This document shows, piece after piece, positions 1-6,260 of a stretch of DNA of 7,809 nt. The position numbers were made by a program, and so were the translations under genes. The stretch is from positions 1 to 7,809 of the forward strand of contig JAFAMS010000430.1 in NCBI GenBank assembly GCA_019233165.1. The letters are read 5' to 3'. The notes beneath the pieces were generated by a model. The model saw nothing but the letters and a program-made list of their open reading frames with translations, ran no database searches and was not told the DNA's origin. Each line of letters starts with the position of its first letter. The first letter of the stretch is position 1. Origin of the DNA: Vulcanimicrobiota bacterium. GTDB lineage: Bacteria; Vulcanimicrobiota; Vulcanimicrobiia; Vulcanimicrobiales; Vulcanimicrobiaceae.

Positions 1-598
1 TGATCGACTCGCGATCGACGAGCTGCGCGACCGCGGCCTTCGTCATCGCGACGACGACCTCACGGTCGAGCTCGACCGCCTTGTGCAGAATCCGTTCGGC
101 GATCCCCATCGCCAGCTTCACGAGCTCGCCTTCGGCGCTTTCGATGATCTTGTGGCGCTCGACGCGCGCCATGTCGATGAGGCCGCGCATCGTCGAGAGC
201 ATCTCTTCCATCTCGCGCTCGGCGGCCTCGCAACCCTCGGCATGTCCGCGTGTGTGGCCTTCTTCACGAGCCTTCTCGCTGACGCCGGTCGCACCGGATT
301 GCGCCGACTCGACGATCGTGCGCACTCGCGCCCTGGCATCCTCGACGAGCGCTTCCGCGTCGGCGGAGGCGGTATCGATGAGCTCGGCGGCTTCGCGATG
401 GAGCGCCTGCCAATCGATCGGCTGGCTCGCCGGCGTTTCGGGGAAGACGGGTTCGGGTGCTACCTGGAGGTCGACGACCTCGGCGAAACTCTCATCCTCG
501 TACGGCGCCTTGCCGTTCTGCGAAGCCGATCCGGCGTGCGGGCGTCCGACGACGTACTTTTCGTCGGTGTGCGGGGCGTTCTTGACGACTCGACCCAC
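1..598 (-). CDS. fliH: Flagellar assembly protein FliH (partial, C-terminus outside window)
   Basis: FliH is the cytoplasmic stator/regulator of the flagellar type III export ATPase FliI. The visible 199 residues show the expected layout: an acidic, low-conservation N-terminus (about 1-65), a long charged helical region (about 65-150), a GxxxGxxxG helix-packing motif at G114, G118 and G122, and a conserved segment around residues 158-190 (KLAMGIAERIL, then VVVAMTKAAV) typical of FliH/YscL. The GTG at 598-596 is the first possible start, because the in-frame TAG of fliG lies one codon upstream. No strong Shine-Dalgarno sequence precedes it, so translation probably depends on coupling to fliG. 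Position after fliF-fliG matches the common flagellar order, with fliI expected beyond the window edge. The family assignment rests on these motifs and on context; the sequence itself is poorly conserved in this family. Confidence 0.9.
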   Translation of the reverse strand, partial: MGRVVKNAPHTDEKYVVGRPHAGSASQNGKAPYEDESFAEVVDLQVAPEPVFPETPASQPIDWQALHREAAELIDTASADAEALVEDARARVRTIVESAQSGATGVSEKAREEGHTRGHAEGCEAAEREMEEMLSTMRGLIDMARVERHKIIESAEGELVKLAMGIAERILHKAVELDREVVVAMTKAAVAQLVDRESI

Positions 599-601
599 AG
601 C

Positions 602-1699
602 CTAGACCAGCTGGTCTTCTTTGCCGCCGCGCGCGATGACGATCGTACCCTGTTCCTCGAGCGTGCGGATGACGTCGACGACCGTCTGCTGCGCCTTGCC
701 GACGTCGCGCATCCGCGTCGGCCCGAGGAGATCGATCTCTTCTCGGAGCGTCTGCGACGAACGAGACGACATGTTCTTGAAGACGAGAGCTTTGAGGTCG
801 TCGTTCGCCGTCTTGAGGGCGAGCGCGAGGTCCTTGCCGTCGACTTCTTTGAGAACGCGTTGGATCGAACGGTCGTCGAGATTGATGATGTCTTCGAAGA
901 CGAAGAGGAGATTCTTGACTTCGGTGGCGATCTCGGGATCGCGCTTGGCGAGCCCGTCGAGAATGTTGCGCTCCGTCTCGCGATCGACGTATTGCATGAC
1001 CTGGGCGAGCGATTGCACGCCGCCGGCCTTGGTGAAGTCGCCGCCCGTGATCGTGAGGCGCCGGCCCAGCAGCTCGTCGAGCTGCTCGAGTACTTCCGGC
1101 GCCGTCTTCTGCAGAATCGCGATCCGCATCGCGACTTCGGATTGCAGCTCGGGCGTCAGCTGCGAGAGCACCGCGCCGGCCTGCTCCGGCGACATGTAGA
1201 CGAGGATCAGCGCGATCGTCTGCGGGTGCTCGTCTTGAATGAATTCGAGCAGTTGCCCGGGCTCGGCGTTCTTGATGAGCTCGAGGGGGTTGCCATGCTT
1301 GAGCGCCGCGAACAGTTTGTTCGTCATGTCATCGGCTTGACCGGTGCCGAACGACCGCTCGAGGATCTCCTTGGCGTACTCGATCCCGCCCTCGTTGATG
1401 TACTTGAGGGCAATCGCGCGTTGGTACGCTTCTTGGATGACGGCGTCGCGCTTCTCGATCGGTACGGTCGAGATCTTCGCGATCTCCAGGACGACGCGCT
1501 CGACCTCGTCTTGCCGTAAGAACTTGAAGATCGTCGAGGAAAGCTCGAGACCCAGCGTGATCATCAAGATCGCCGCCTTCTCGGGTCCCGGAATCTCGAG
1601 TGCGAGCGAGCTAAGCCCATGATCGAGCTCGAGCCCACCGGCGCTCGTAGGAGCAGCAGCAGCGCCCACCTTGATGATTGGGCCTTCAGAGAGCTCCAT
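602..1699 (-). CDS. fliG: Flagellar motor switch protein FliG
   Basis: FliG sits on the cytoplasmic face of the MS ring, binds FliF through its N-terminal domain and FliM through its middle domain, and interacts with the stator through C-terminal charged residues to generate torque. The 365-residue product has the N-terminal domain from GPEKAAILM (38-46), the FliM-binding EHPQTIALIL motif (157-166) in the middle domain, a GGV linker near 226-228, and the torque helix with FVFED (266-270) and DDRSIQRVL (275-283), followed by LGPTRMRDV (325-333). About 37 residues precede the conserved start, against roughly 10 in typical homologues; this stretch is Ala/Gly/Ser-rich. The ATG at 1699 follows a weak GGGG/TAGG purine stretch. 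An in-frame GTG at residue 11 is an alternative start but would not remove the extension. It lies 73 bp after fliF and its TAG is one codon from the fliH start. Confidence 0.98.
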   Translation of the reverse strand: MELSEGPIIKVGAAAAPTSAGGLELDHGLSSLALEIPGPEKAAILMITLGLELSSTIFKFLRQDEVERVVLEIAKISTVPIEKRDAVIQEAYQRAIALKYINEGGIEYAKEILERSFGTGQADDMTNKLFAALKHGNPLELIKNAEPGQLLEFIQDEHPQTIALILVYMSPEQAGAVLSQLTPELQSEVAMRIAILQKTAPEVLEQLDELLGRRLTITGGDFTKAGGVQSLAQVMQYVDRETERNILDGLAKRDPEIATEVKNLLFVFEDIINLDDRSIQRVLKEVDGKDLALALKTANDDLKALVFKNMSSRSSQTLREEIDLLGPTRMRDVGKAQQTVVDVIRTLEEQGTIVIARGGKEDQLV

Positions 1700-1701
1700 G
1701 C

Positions 1702-1776
1702 CTAAATCCCCGAGAGCGCGCCAAAAGACGCCGGTGCCATTGGGAGTTCTTTACGGTGCGTGCGCCCCGTCATCAT
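1702..1776 (-). CDS. Candidate 24-codon ORF bridging the fliF-fliG gap
   Basis: The fliF stop sits in the context AATGATGA. An ATG at 1776-1774 overlaps that stop, and a second ATG follows directly. The frame stays open for 24 codons and ends with TAG at 1704-1702, two bases before the fliG ATG. A GGA-containing purine stretch (CTGGATGG) lies just upstream inside fliF. The peptide (MMTGRTHRKELP at the start) resembles nothing I know. The stop-to-start geometry would let ribosomes leaving fliF re-initiate and be delivered to fliG, so it may serve coupling and not encode a functional peptide. An open frame this short can easily arise by chance. Confidence 0.15.
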   Translation of the reverse strand: MMTGRTHRKELPMAPASFGALSGI

Positions 1777-3458
1777 TCGGCCATCCAGAGTTTTAACAGT
1801 TTGGCGATGCTTTCGGGGTTTTCTTGTGCGACCGTCGTCACGTATTCGACCATTTGCTCGCGCGTGAGATCGGCCGCGGACCGGATCGGAGCGGCGAGCC
1901 CCGGCGGCTGATCGAGCATCGGATGCTCCTGGAAGGGCGGTAGCTCTTCCGCCAGCGTCGAGTCGAACGTCGGCAGCTCTTCGGGTGCGTGGAAGGCCGG
2001 ACGGCGGGAGCGCCGCAGCGCGACGGCGCCGGCGCCGACCGCGATGAGGAGGGCGATCACGCCGAGTGCGATGAGGACGGAGACCGGGACGCCGAGCACT
2101 TGCGGTCCGACGCCCGCGACGCCCGTCGCGCGCCCGGCTTCCGCCGAGACGGCCGGGTTGAACGGAATCGCTTCGACCGAGACGACGTCGCCGCGCGTAA
2201 GGTCGATCCCGGCTGCGGCGCTCACGACGTTGCGAATCTTGGTCACGTCGGCGGCGGCGATCTGGTACGGTGCGTTCGGATCGGTCGTCGGCACGGCGTT
2301 CGTCGGAACGTTGACGAGGACCGCGACGCTGACCCGGGTCACCTTACCGGGCGCGTCGATGTGCTTGGCGTTGCTCTCGGTGATCTCGTAATTGCGCGTC
2401 GTCTTGTTCTTGTTGTAGCGCCCGTTTTGCGCCGTCTGCAGCCCTTGATAGGTGCCGATGACATTCGTCGTCGTTCCGGGGACGCCGACCGCAGGCGAAC
2501 GGTTCGGCACGTTGCCGTTGTACGACTCGCGCTCGGTCTGCTCGGAACGGACGGTCCCTTGAGGTGCGAAAGATTTCGTGTCGCTGGTCGTCGTGTCGAA
2601 ATTCATGTCGACCGCGACGCGCGCCGCCGAGCGGCGCGGTCCGAGCGTTTGATCGAGCATCCCTTGGATGCTCTGCTGCAAGCCGGACTCGTAGCGTTCT
2701 TTGGCGATCAACTGCTCTTGGGTGAGTTGTAACGCGTTCGCTTGCGCCTCGGCCGCGCTCGAGCCGGCGGCGGGACGCGGAACGAGGATGTTGCCGTCCT
2801 GGTTCACGATCGTCACGTTTTCAGGCTTGAGGCCTTCGACCGCGTAGGCGACGAGATCGGTGATCCCTTGCACCTGCGCCGAATCCAGGTTCAGTCCGGG
2901 TTTCATTTTGATCGCGACGGACGCCGTGACCGGCATCTGCGTCGAGCTGTAGAGCGTTTGATCCGGGGACGCGATGTGCACGCGCGCCGACTGGACTTGC
3001 GAGAGCCCGTCGATCGTTCGCTGCAATTCGCCTTCGATCGCGCGCGTCTTGGCGATCTTCTCTTGGAAATCGGTCATCCCGAGGTTCGTGCGATCGAACA
3101 ACTCGTAGCCGGTTCCGCCGCCCTTGAGAACGTTCGAACCGGCGACCTCTACCCGCTCTTGATAGACGCTCTCTTGGGGTACTTTCACCGTCGTGCCGGC
3201 GTCGGTCAGTTGATACGGAACCTTGTCGTCTTTCAGCTTCTGCGTTACCGACGCCGCGTCTTCGGCTGAGAGGTTCGAGAAGAGAACGACGTACTGCTCG
3301 CGATGGAGCGGTCCGTACAGCGTCGCCCACGCACCGACTCCGATGACGAGCGCGACCGCGATCAGGCCGAGGATGAGGCGTTGCGCGGAGTTGAGATTTG
3401 CAAGCGCTTCACGCGTTCTGGCGCTGAAATCTTGCCACGTGGTCGTCAACCGATCCAA
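1773..3458 (-). CDS. fliF: Flagellar MS-ring protein FliF
   Basis: FliF oligomerises in the inner membrane to form the MS ring, the base on which the rotor and export gate assemble. The 561-residue product has a first membrane helix at about 27-49, a periplasmic YscJ/FliF ring-building region with GYELFDRTNLGMTDF (117-131), RAIEGELQRTI (139-149), SARVHIASP (157-165) and NVTIVNQDGNIL (214-225), then a FliF C-terminal periplasmic domain, a second membrane helix at about 454-481 and an 80-residue cytoplasmic tail. The tail ends in an acidic/hydrophobic segment (LTREQMVEYV to LLKLWMAE) that is the FliG-binding peptide in this family. Length is normal. The start is TTG, chosen because AGGTG lies four bases upstream and the product begins at a usual FliF N-terminus. 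Two TGA codons end the gene in tandem. It is the first flagellar gene of the block; fliE is not upstream. Confidence 0.98.
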   Translation of the reverse strand: MDRLTTTWQDFSARTREALANLNSAQRLILGLIAVALVIGVGAWATLYGPLHREQYVVLFSNLSAEDAASVTQKLKDDKVPYQLTDAGTTVKVPQESVYQERVEVAGSNVLKGGGTGYELFDRTNLGMTDFQEKIAKTRAIEGELQRTIDGLSQVQSARVHIASPDQTLYSSTQMPVTASVAIKMKPGLNLDSAQVQGITDLVAYAVEGLKPENVTIVNQDGNILVPRPAAGSSAAEAQANALQLTQEQLIAKERYESGLQQSIQGMLDQTLGPRRSAARVAVDMNFDTTTSDTKSFAPQGTVRSEQTERESYNGNVPNRSPAVGVPGTTTNVIGTYQGLQTAQNGRYNKNKTTRNYEITESNAKHIDAPGKVTRVSVAVLVNVPTNAVPTTDPNAPYQIAAADVTKIRNVVSAAAGIDLTRGDVVSVEAIPFNPAVSAEAGRATGVAGVGPQVLGVPVSVLIALGVIALLIAVGAGAVALRRSRRPAFHAPEELPTFDSTLAEELPPFQEHPMLDQPPGLAAPIRSAADLTREQMVEYVTTVAQENPESIAKLLKLWMAE

Positions 3459-3583
3459 GAGACACCTATGAGCGGACTCGTCATACCGATGAGCCCAATG
3501 AGTGGCCTACCATGGCGAAAAAGGTCGAACGTCCTTGCTTCGACCGTACGGTAAGTGTATCGGCTTCGCCGTCGACGCGCCAT
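3446..3583 (-). CDS. Candidate 45-codon leader ORF upstream of fliF
   Basis: An ATG at 3583-3581 is preceded by GAGGAG (3598-3593) with a 9-base spacer, the best Shine-Dalgarno sequence seen in this window. The frame stays open for 45 codons and stops with TGA at 3448-3446, overlapping the first 13 bases of fliF in another frame. The product begins with a very basic run (MARRRRSRYTYR), then has a short hydrophobic C-terminal half containing two PLIG units (residues 28-31 and 37-40, SPLIG for the second). I recognise no family. The hairpin and T-tract at 3518-3545 lie within this ORF, so its translation would interfere with hairpin folding. It may be a regulatory leader peptide, a small protein, or a chance open frame. 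Confidence 0.25.
   Translation of the reverse strand: MARRRRSRYTYRTVEARTFDLFRHGRPLIGLIGMTSPLIGVSWIG
3463..3467 (-). promoter_or_regulatory. Ribosome-binding site for fliF
   Basis: The minus strand reads AGGTG, then TCTC, then the TTG start of fliF. This is a good anti-Shine-Dalgarno match with short spacing, and it is what decides the TTG as the start since no ATG or GTG is better placed. It lies inside the 3' end of the candidate 45-codon leader ORF, so ribosomes completing that ORF would pass over it. Confidence 0.6.
3518..3545 (-). terminator. Candidate intrinsic terminator between purA and fliF
   Basis: On the minus strand GGTCGAA (3545-3539) is followed by a 9-base loop and the exact complement TTCGACC (3529-3523), then TTTTT (3522-3518). 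The 7-bp perfect stem plus U-tract fits a rho-independent terminator reading right to left, 135 bases beyond the purA stop and 60 bases before the fliF start. The stem is modest in GC and the loop is rather large, so strength is uncertain. It could end the purA transcript, or act as an attenuator if transcription of fliF begins upstream of it. Confidence 0.5.
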
Positions 3584-3679
3584 ACCTAGCGGCTCCTCGA
3601 CCAAATGTGAGGCCGGTTCCCCGTTACCGGAACAAGCCCGTTCTGCCCTAACCGTTCGAGAACCCGCCCGCCCGGCCGC

Positions 3680-4894
3680 TCATACGGCTAGCTGCGAGCG
3701 CTCCGGGCCGACGGAGACGTGCTCGATCGGCACCCCGAGCAGCTCTTCGAGCCGAGCGACGTAGCGGCGCGCCGCAGAAGGCAAATCCGTGATGCGGCGC
3801 ACGCCTCGAACATCGTCGCTCCAGCCTTTGTGCCACTCGATCTCGGTCGAAAGCGAGGCTTCGCCTAGCGCCGCGACGCCGGCAGCGCGGCCGCCGACGC
3901 GATACCCGGTGACGATGCCGATTCGCTCGAGTCCGCTGAGGACGTCGAGCTTCGTGAGGGCGACCGCATCGAGGCCGTTGAGCGCGACGGCGTAGCGCGC
4001 CGCGACGGCGTCGAACCAGCCGCAGCGCCTGGGGCGCCCGGTCACCGTCCCGAACTCGCCCCCGGCGGTGCGAAGGCGCTCGCCGGTCTCGTCAAGCAGC
4101 TCCGACGGAAAGGGCCCCGCGCCGACCCGGGAGCAGTAGGCCTTCGCGATTCCGACGACGCGACCGATCGCCGTCGGGCCGATCCCCAGGCCGATCGTCG
4201 CCGCCCCGGCGATCGTATGCGAGCTCGTCACGAACGGGTACGTCCCGAAGCCGACGTCGAGCATCGTCCCTTGGGCACCCTCGGCGAGGATTCGCTTCCC
4301 GGCGGTGAGGGCGTCTTGGACGAAGGCGACGCCGTCGACGATATGCGGCGCGAGCCGCTCGGCGAGTTCCTCCGCTTCGGTGAGGCAGCCCTCGGCGCCG
4401 CGCGCGCGCAGCTTCTCGACGAGACGCGGGCGTTCGAGGAGGTCGGCGAAGACGATCCCGGCACGTGCCGCCTTGTCGACGTAGGCGGGCCCGATCCCGC
4501 GGCCGGTCGTCCCGATCGCCGCCGATCCCCGAGCGGCCTCGGCCTTCCGGTCGGCCTCCACATGATAAGGAAAGACGACGTGGGCGCGGTCCGAGATCTT
4601 GATCCGGCGGATGTCGATCCCCAGGCCCGCCAGCGCTTCGAGCTCCTTCACGAGGCCTGCAAGACTTACGACCGTCCCGCTTCCGACGAAGAGCTCGGTC
4701 TCGGCGACGAGGACGCCCGAGGGGACGATCCGCAGCGCGAGCTTCCGGTCGCCGACGACGAGCGTGTGGCCGGCGTTGTCGCCGCCACCGAAGCGCGCGA
4801 CGATATCGGCGTGCGCTGCCATCACGTCGACGACGCGCCCCTTCCCTTCGTCGCCCCATTGAATCCCCACGACGACGGTCACGGTGCCGCGCAT
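3680..4894 (-). CDS. purA: Adenylosuccinate synthetase PurA
   Basis: PurA joins IMP and aspartate using GTP to make adenylosuccinate, the first committed step from IMP to AMP, in the cytoplasm. The 404-residue protein has the P-loop-like GDEGKG (14-19) with the catalytic Asp at 15, the catalytic His in NAGHT (H43), the IMP-binding IGTTGRGIGPAY (127-138), an Arg at 144 equivalent to the intersubunit IMP-binding Arg, EGAQGTMLD (205-213), SRVGAGPFPSEL (255-266), TGRPRRCGWFD (285-295), the guanine-recognition TKLD (314-317) and the C-terminal SVGPERSQ (394-401). All key residues are present, so it should be active. It is about 25 residues shorter than the usual 425-430, mostly in the segment between about 330 and 365. 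The family-typical Asp-His in the LDIDHGTYPF region reads Gly-Phe here. The ATG lies 7 bases after the mannosidase stop, with AGG overlapping that stop, implying co-transcription. Confidence 0.97.
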   Translation of the reverse strand: MRGTVTVVVGIQWGDEGKGRVVDVMAAHADIVARFGGGDNAGHTLVVGDRKLALRIVPSGVLVAETELFVGSGTVVSLAGLVKELEALAGLGIDIRRIKISDRAHVVFPYHVEADRKAEAARGSAAIGTTGRGIGPAYVDKAARAGIVFADLLERPRLVEKLRARGAEGCLTEAEELAERLAPHIVDGVAFVQDALTAGKRILAEGAQGTMLDVGFGTYPFVTSSHTIAGAATIGLGIGPTAIGRVVGIAKAYCSRVGAGPFPSELLDETGERLRTAGGEFGTVTGRPRRCGWFDAVAARYAVALNGLDAVALTKLDVLSGLERIGIVTGYRVGGRAAGVAALGEASLSTEIEWHKGWSDDVRGVRRITDLPSAARRYVARLEELLGVPIEHVSVGPERSQLAV

Positions 4895-4901
4895 CGTGCG
4901 C

Positions 4902-6221
4902 CTATTCGCCTAAGATCTCGAGATCGCTCGTCGGTGCGGTCGGGAGCGCGGGGACGCCGTTGAACGCGGTCATGACGAACTCGCTGAAGAGCGCGTTCGG
5001 CCAGCCGAAGTCGGCGCGCGTGAACTTCGAGGGATCGTTCGGATTGAACGCTTCGTGCAAGACGTGGTCGCCGGTGTCCGATGCGAGCAGCTCGCCCAAG
5101 ACGTCGCGCTTCTCCCCCTCGGTCGCCGCGGTCAATCCTTGCATCACGAGCGCGAGCGGCCATACCCAACCGTCGTTGGTGTGAGCGCTCCCTATCCCGC
5201 GGGCGACCGAGCCGGTGTAGTAGTACGGGTTGTCTTTGGAGAGCAAGTATCTGCGCGTGTTGAGGTACACGGTGCCGGTCGTCTTGGTGTAGCCGATGTA
5301 CGGCGCGGAAAGCAAACTGGGGATGTTCGCATCGTCCATGAGAACCGCGTGCCCGAGCCCGTCGACCTCGTATGCGTACACGTATCCGTAGTTCGGCATG
5401 AAGACGAGGCCGTATTCTTGGATCCCGTTGTTGACCTCGGTTCGCAGCGCTTTGGCGCGCTGCGCTTTGATCAGGTTGCGATAGACGGCCCGCTCGATCT
5501 CTTCCAACTCGCCGAGTGCGACGACCGCCATCATCTCCGACGGGATCAGATAATGATAGACGCACGCGTCGTCGGAGGGACGGAAACCGCTCCAGATCAT
5601 CCCCGTATACTTGACGGGGCTTCCTTTGCCGCCGTCCTTGAGCTCGCGATGGGTGTAATGCGAGTTCCGCGGATGATCTTGCTCGCGTTCCATCGTCTCG
5701 AGCGCCTTATCGAGACCGAGCGAGAGGTCGCCGGTGAAGATCGATGCATCGCCCGTGACCTTCCAATACGTCCATGCCAGGACGATCGGATAGGCGAGCG
5801 AGTCCAGCTCGAATTTTTGCTCCCAGACGCGATAGTCGAGCGTAAACGCGTTGGCGTAGGGATCGACCTGCAGATATTTTCCCATCCGCGCGATGATCGC
5901 GCGCAGCAATTTCTGCGTCTCGGGATCGTCCTTCGCAAAGTAGAGATACGGCCTCACTTGCGCGCTCGCATCGCGCAGCCACTCGGCCGGAATGTCGCCG
6001 GTCTTCACGTACGCGGTTCCGTCGGAGGCCATCGTCGTCTGTCGCGACGTGTTCAAAAGGGCGGCGCGGAACATCGCTTCGAGCCGGGGGCTCGAAGGGT
6101 TGCGATAGTCTGCCGCCGCCCTGGCGACCGATTCGAGCTCGAGCGCCCGGACCAAGAGGGGTGCCGCCGCCATGGCCGCGGCACACAGAAGCGCCGCGAC
6201 GCGGATAACGATCTTCCGCAT
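4902..6221 (-). CDS. Secreted GH125 exo-alpha-1,6-mannosidase (DUF1237 family)
   Basis: GH125 enzymes are metal-independent, inverting exo-alpha-1,6-mannosidases that remove terminal mannose from mannans or N-glycan cores. The 439-residue product has an N-terminal signal peptide (basic MRKIVIR, hydrophobic stretch to about 24, probable cleavage after VRA at 26); the Cys at 13 lacks a lipobox, so export as a soluble periplasmic or secreted protein is likely. Family signatures are TGDIPAEWLRDASAQVRPY (74-92), GMIWSGFRPSDDACVYHYL (207-225) with the probable catalytic acid Asp at 217 or 218, DDANIPSLLSAPYIGYTKT (296-314), GIGSAHTNDGWVWP (342-355), and HEAFNPNDP (389-397) whose Glu390 fits the general base. 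Length is normal for a single-domain member with no carbohydrate-binding module. A GAAGAGAG purine stretch precedes the ATG. It sits between the histidine kinase (39 bp) and purA (7 bp). Family is confident; substrate is inferred from the family. Confidence 0.93.
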   Translation of the reverse strand: MRKIVIRVAALLCAAAMAAAPLLVRALELESVARAAADYRNPSSPRLEAMFRAALLNTSRQTTMASDGTAYVKTGDIPAEWLRDASAQVRPYLYFAKDDPETQKLLRAIIARMGKYLQVDPYANAFTLDYRVWEQKFELDSLAYPIVLAWTYWKVTGDASIFTGDLSLGLDKALETMEREQDHPRNSHYTHRELKDGGKGSPVKYTGMIWSGFRPSDDACVYHYLIPSEMMAVVALGELEEIERAVYRNLIKAQRAKALRTEVNNGIQEYGLVFMPNYGYVYAYEVDGLGHAVLMDDANIPSLLSAPYIGYTKTTGTVYLNTRRYLLSKDNPYYYTGSVARGIGSAHTNDGWVWPLALVMQGLTAATEGEKRDVLGELLASDTGDHVLHEAFNPNDPSKFTRADFGWPNALFSEFVMTAFNGVPALPTAPTSDLEILGE

Positions 6222-6260
6222 CGGGAAGCTCTCTTCGGCGGCGGGGGCTCGTCGCTCCCG

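Noticed and set aside
83..1519. Long plus-strand open frame of 478 codons opposite fliG and fliH
   Set aside because: It lies codon-on-codon antisense to two clearly conserved flagellar genes, is extremely rich in Arg, Asp and Glu as expected from the complement of GC-rich coding DNA, and shows no recognisable motif.
3543..3552. Ten-base palindrome ACCGTACGGT as an operator
   Set aside because: It is a single copy, overlaps the terminator arm, and matches no operator I can name; such palindromes are expected by chance in GC-rich DNA.
3613..3633. Second inverted repeat downstream of purA (CCGGT/ACCGG, overlapping GTTCC/GGAAC)
   Set aside because: Stems are only 5 bp, the two pairings compete, and no T-tract follows on either strand, so it does not support a terminator or operator call.
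6222..6260. Promoter or terminator between kinase and mannosidase
   Set aside because: The 39-bp gap has no T-tract, only an imperfect GGGAGC/GCTTCCC pairing, and no recognisable -35/-10 pair; read-through transcription is simpler.
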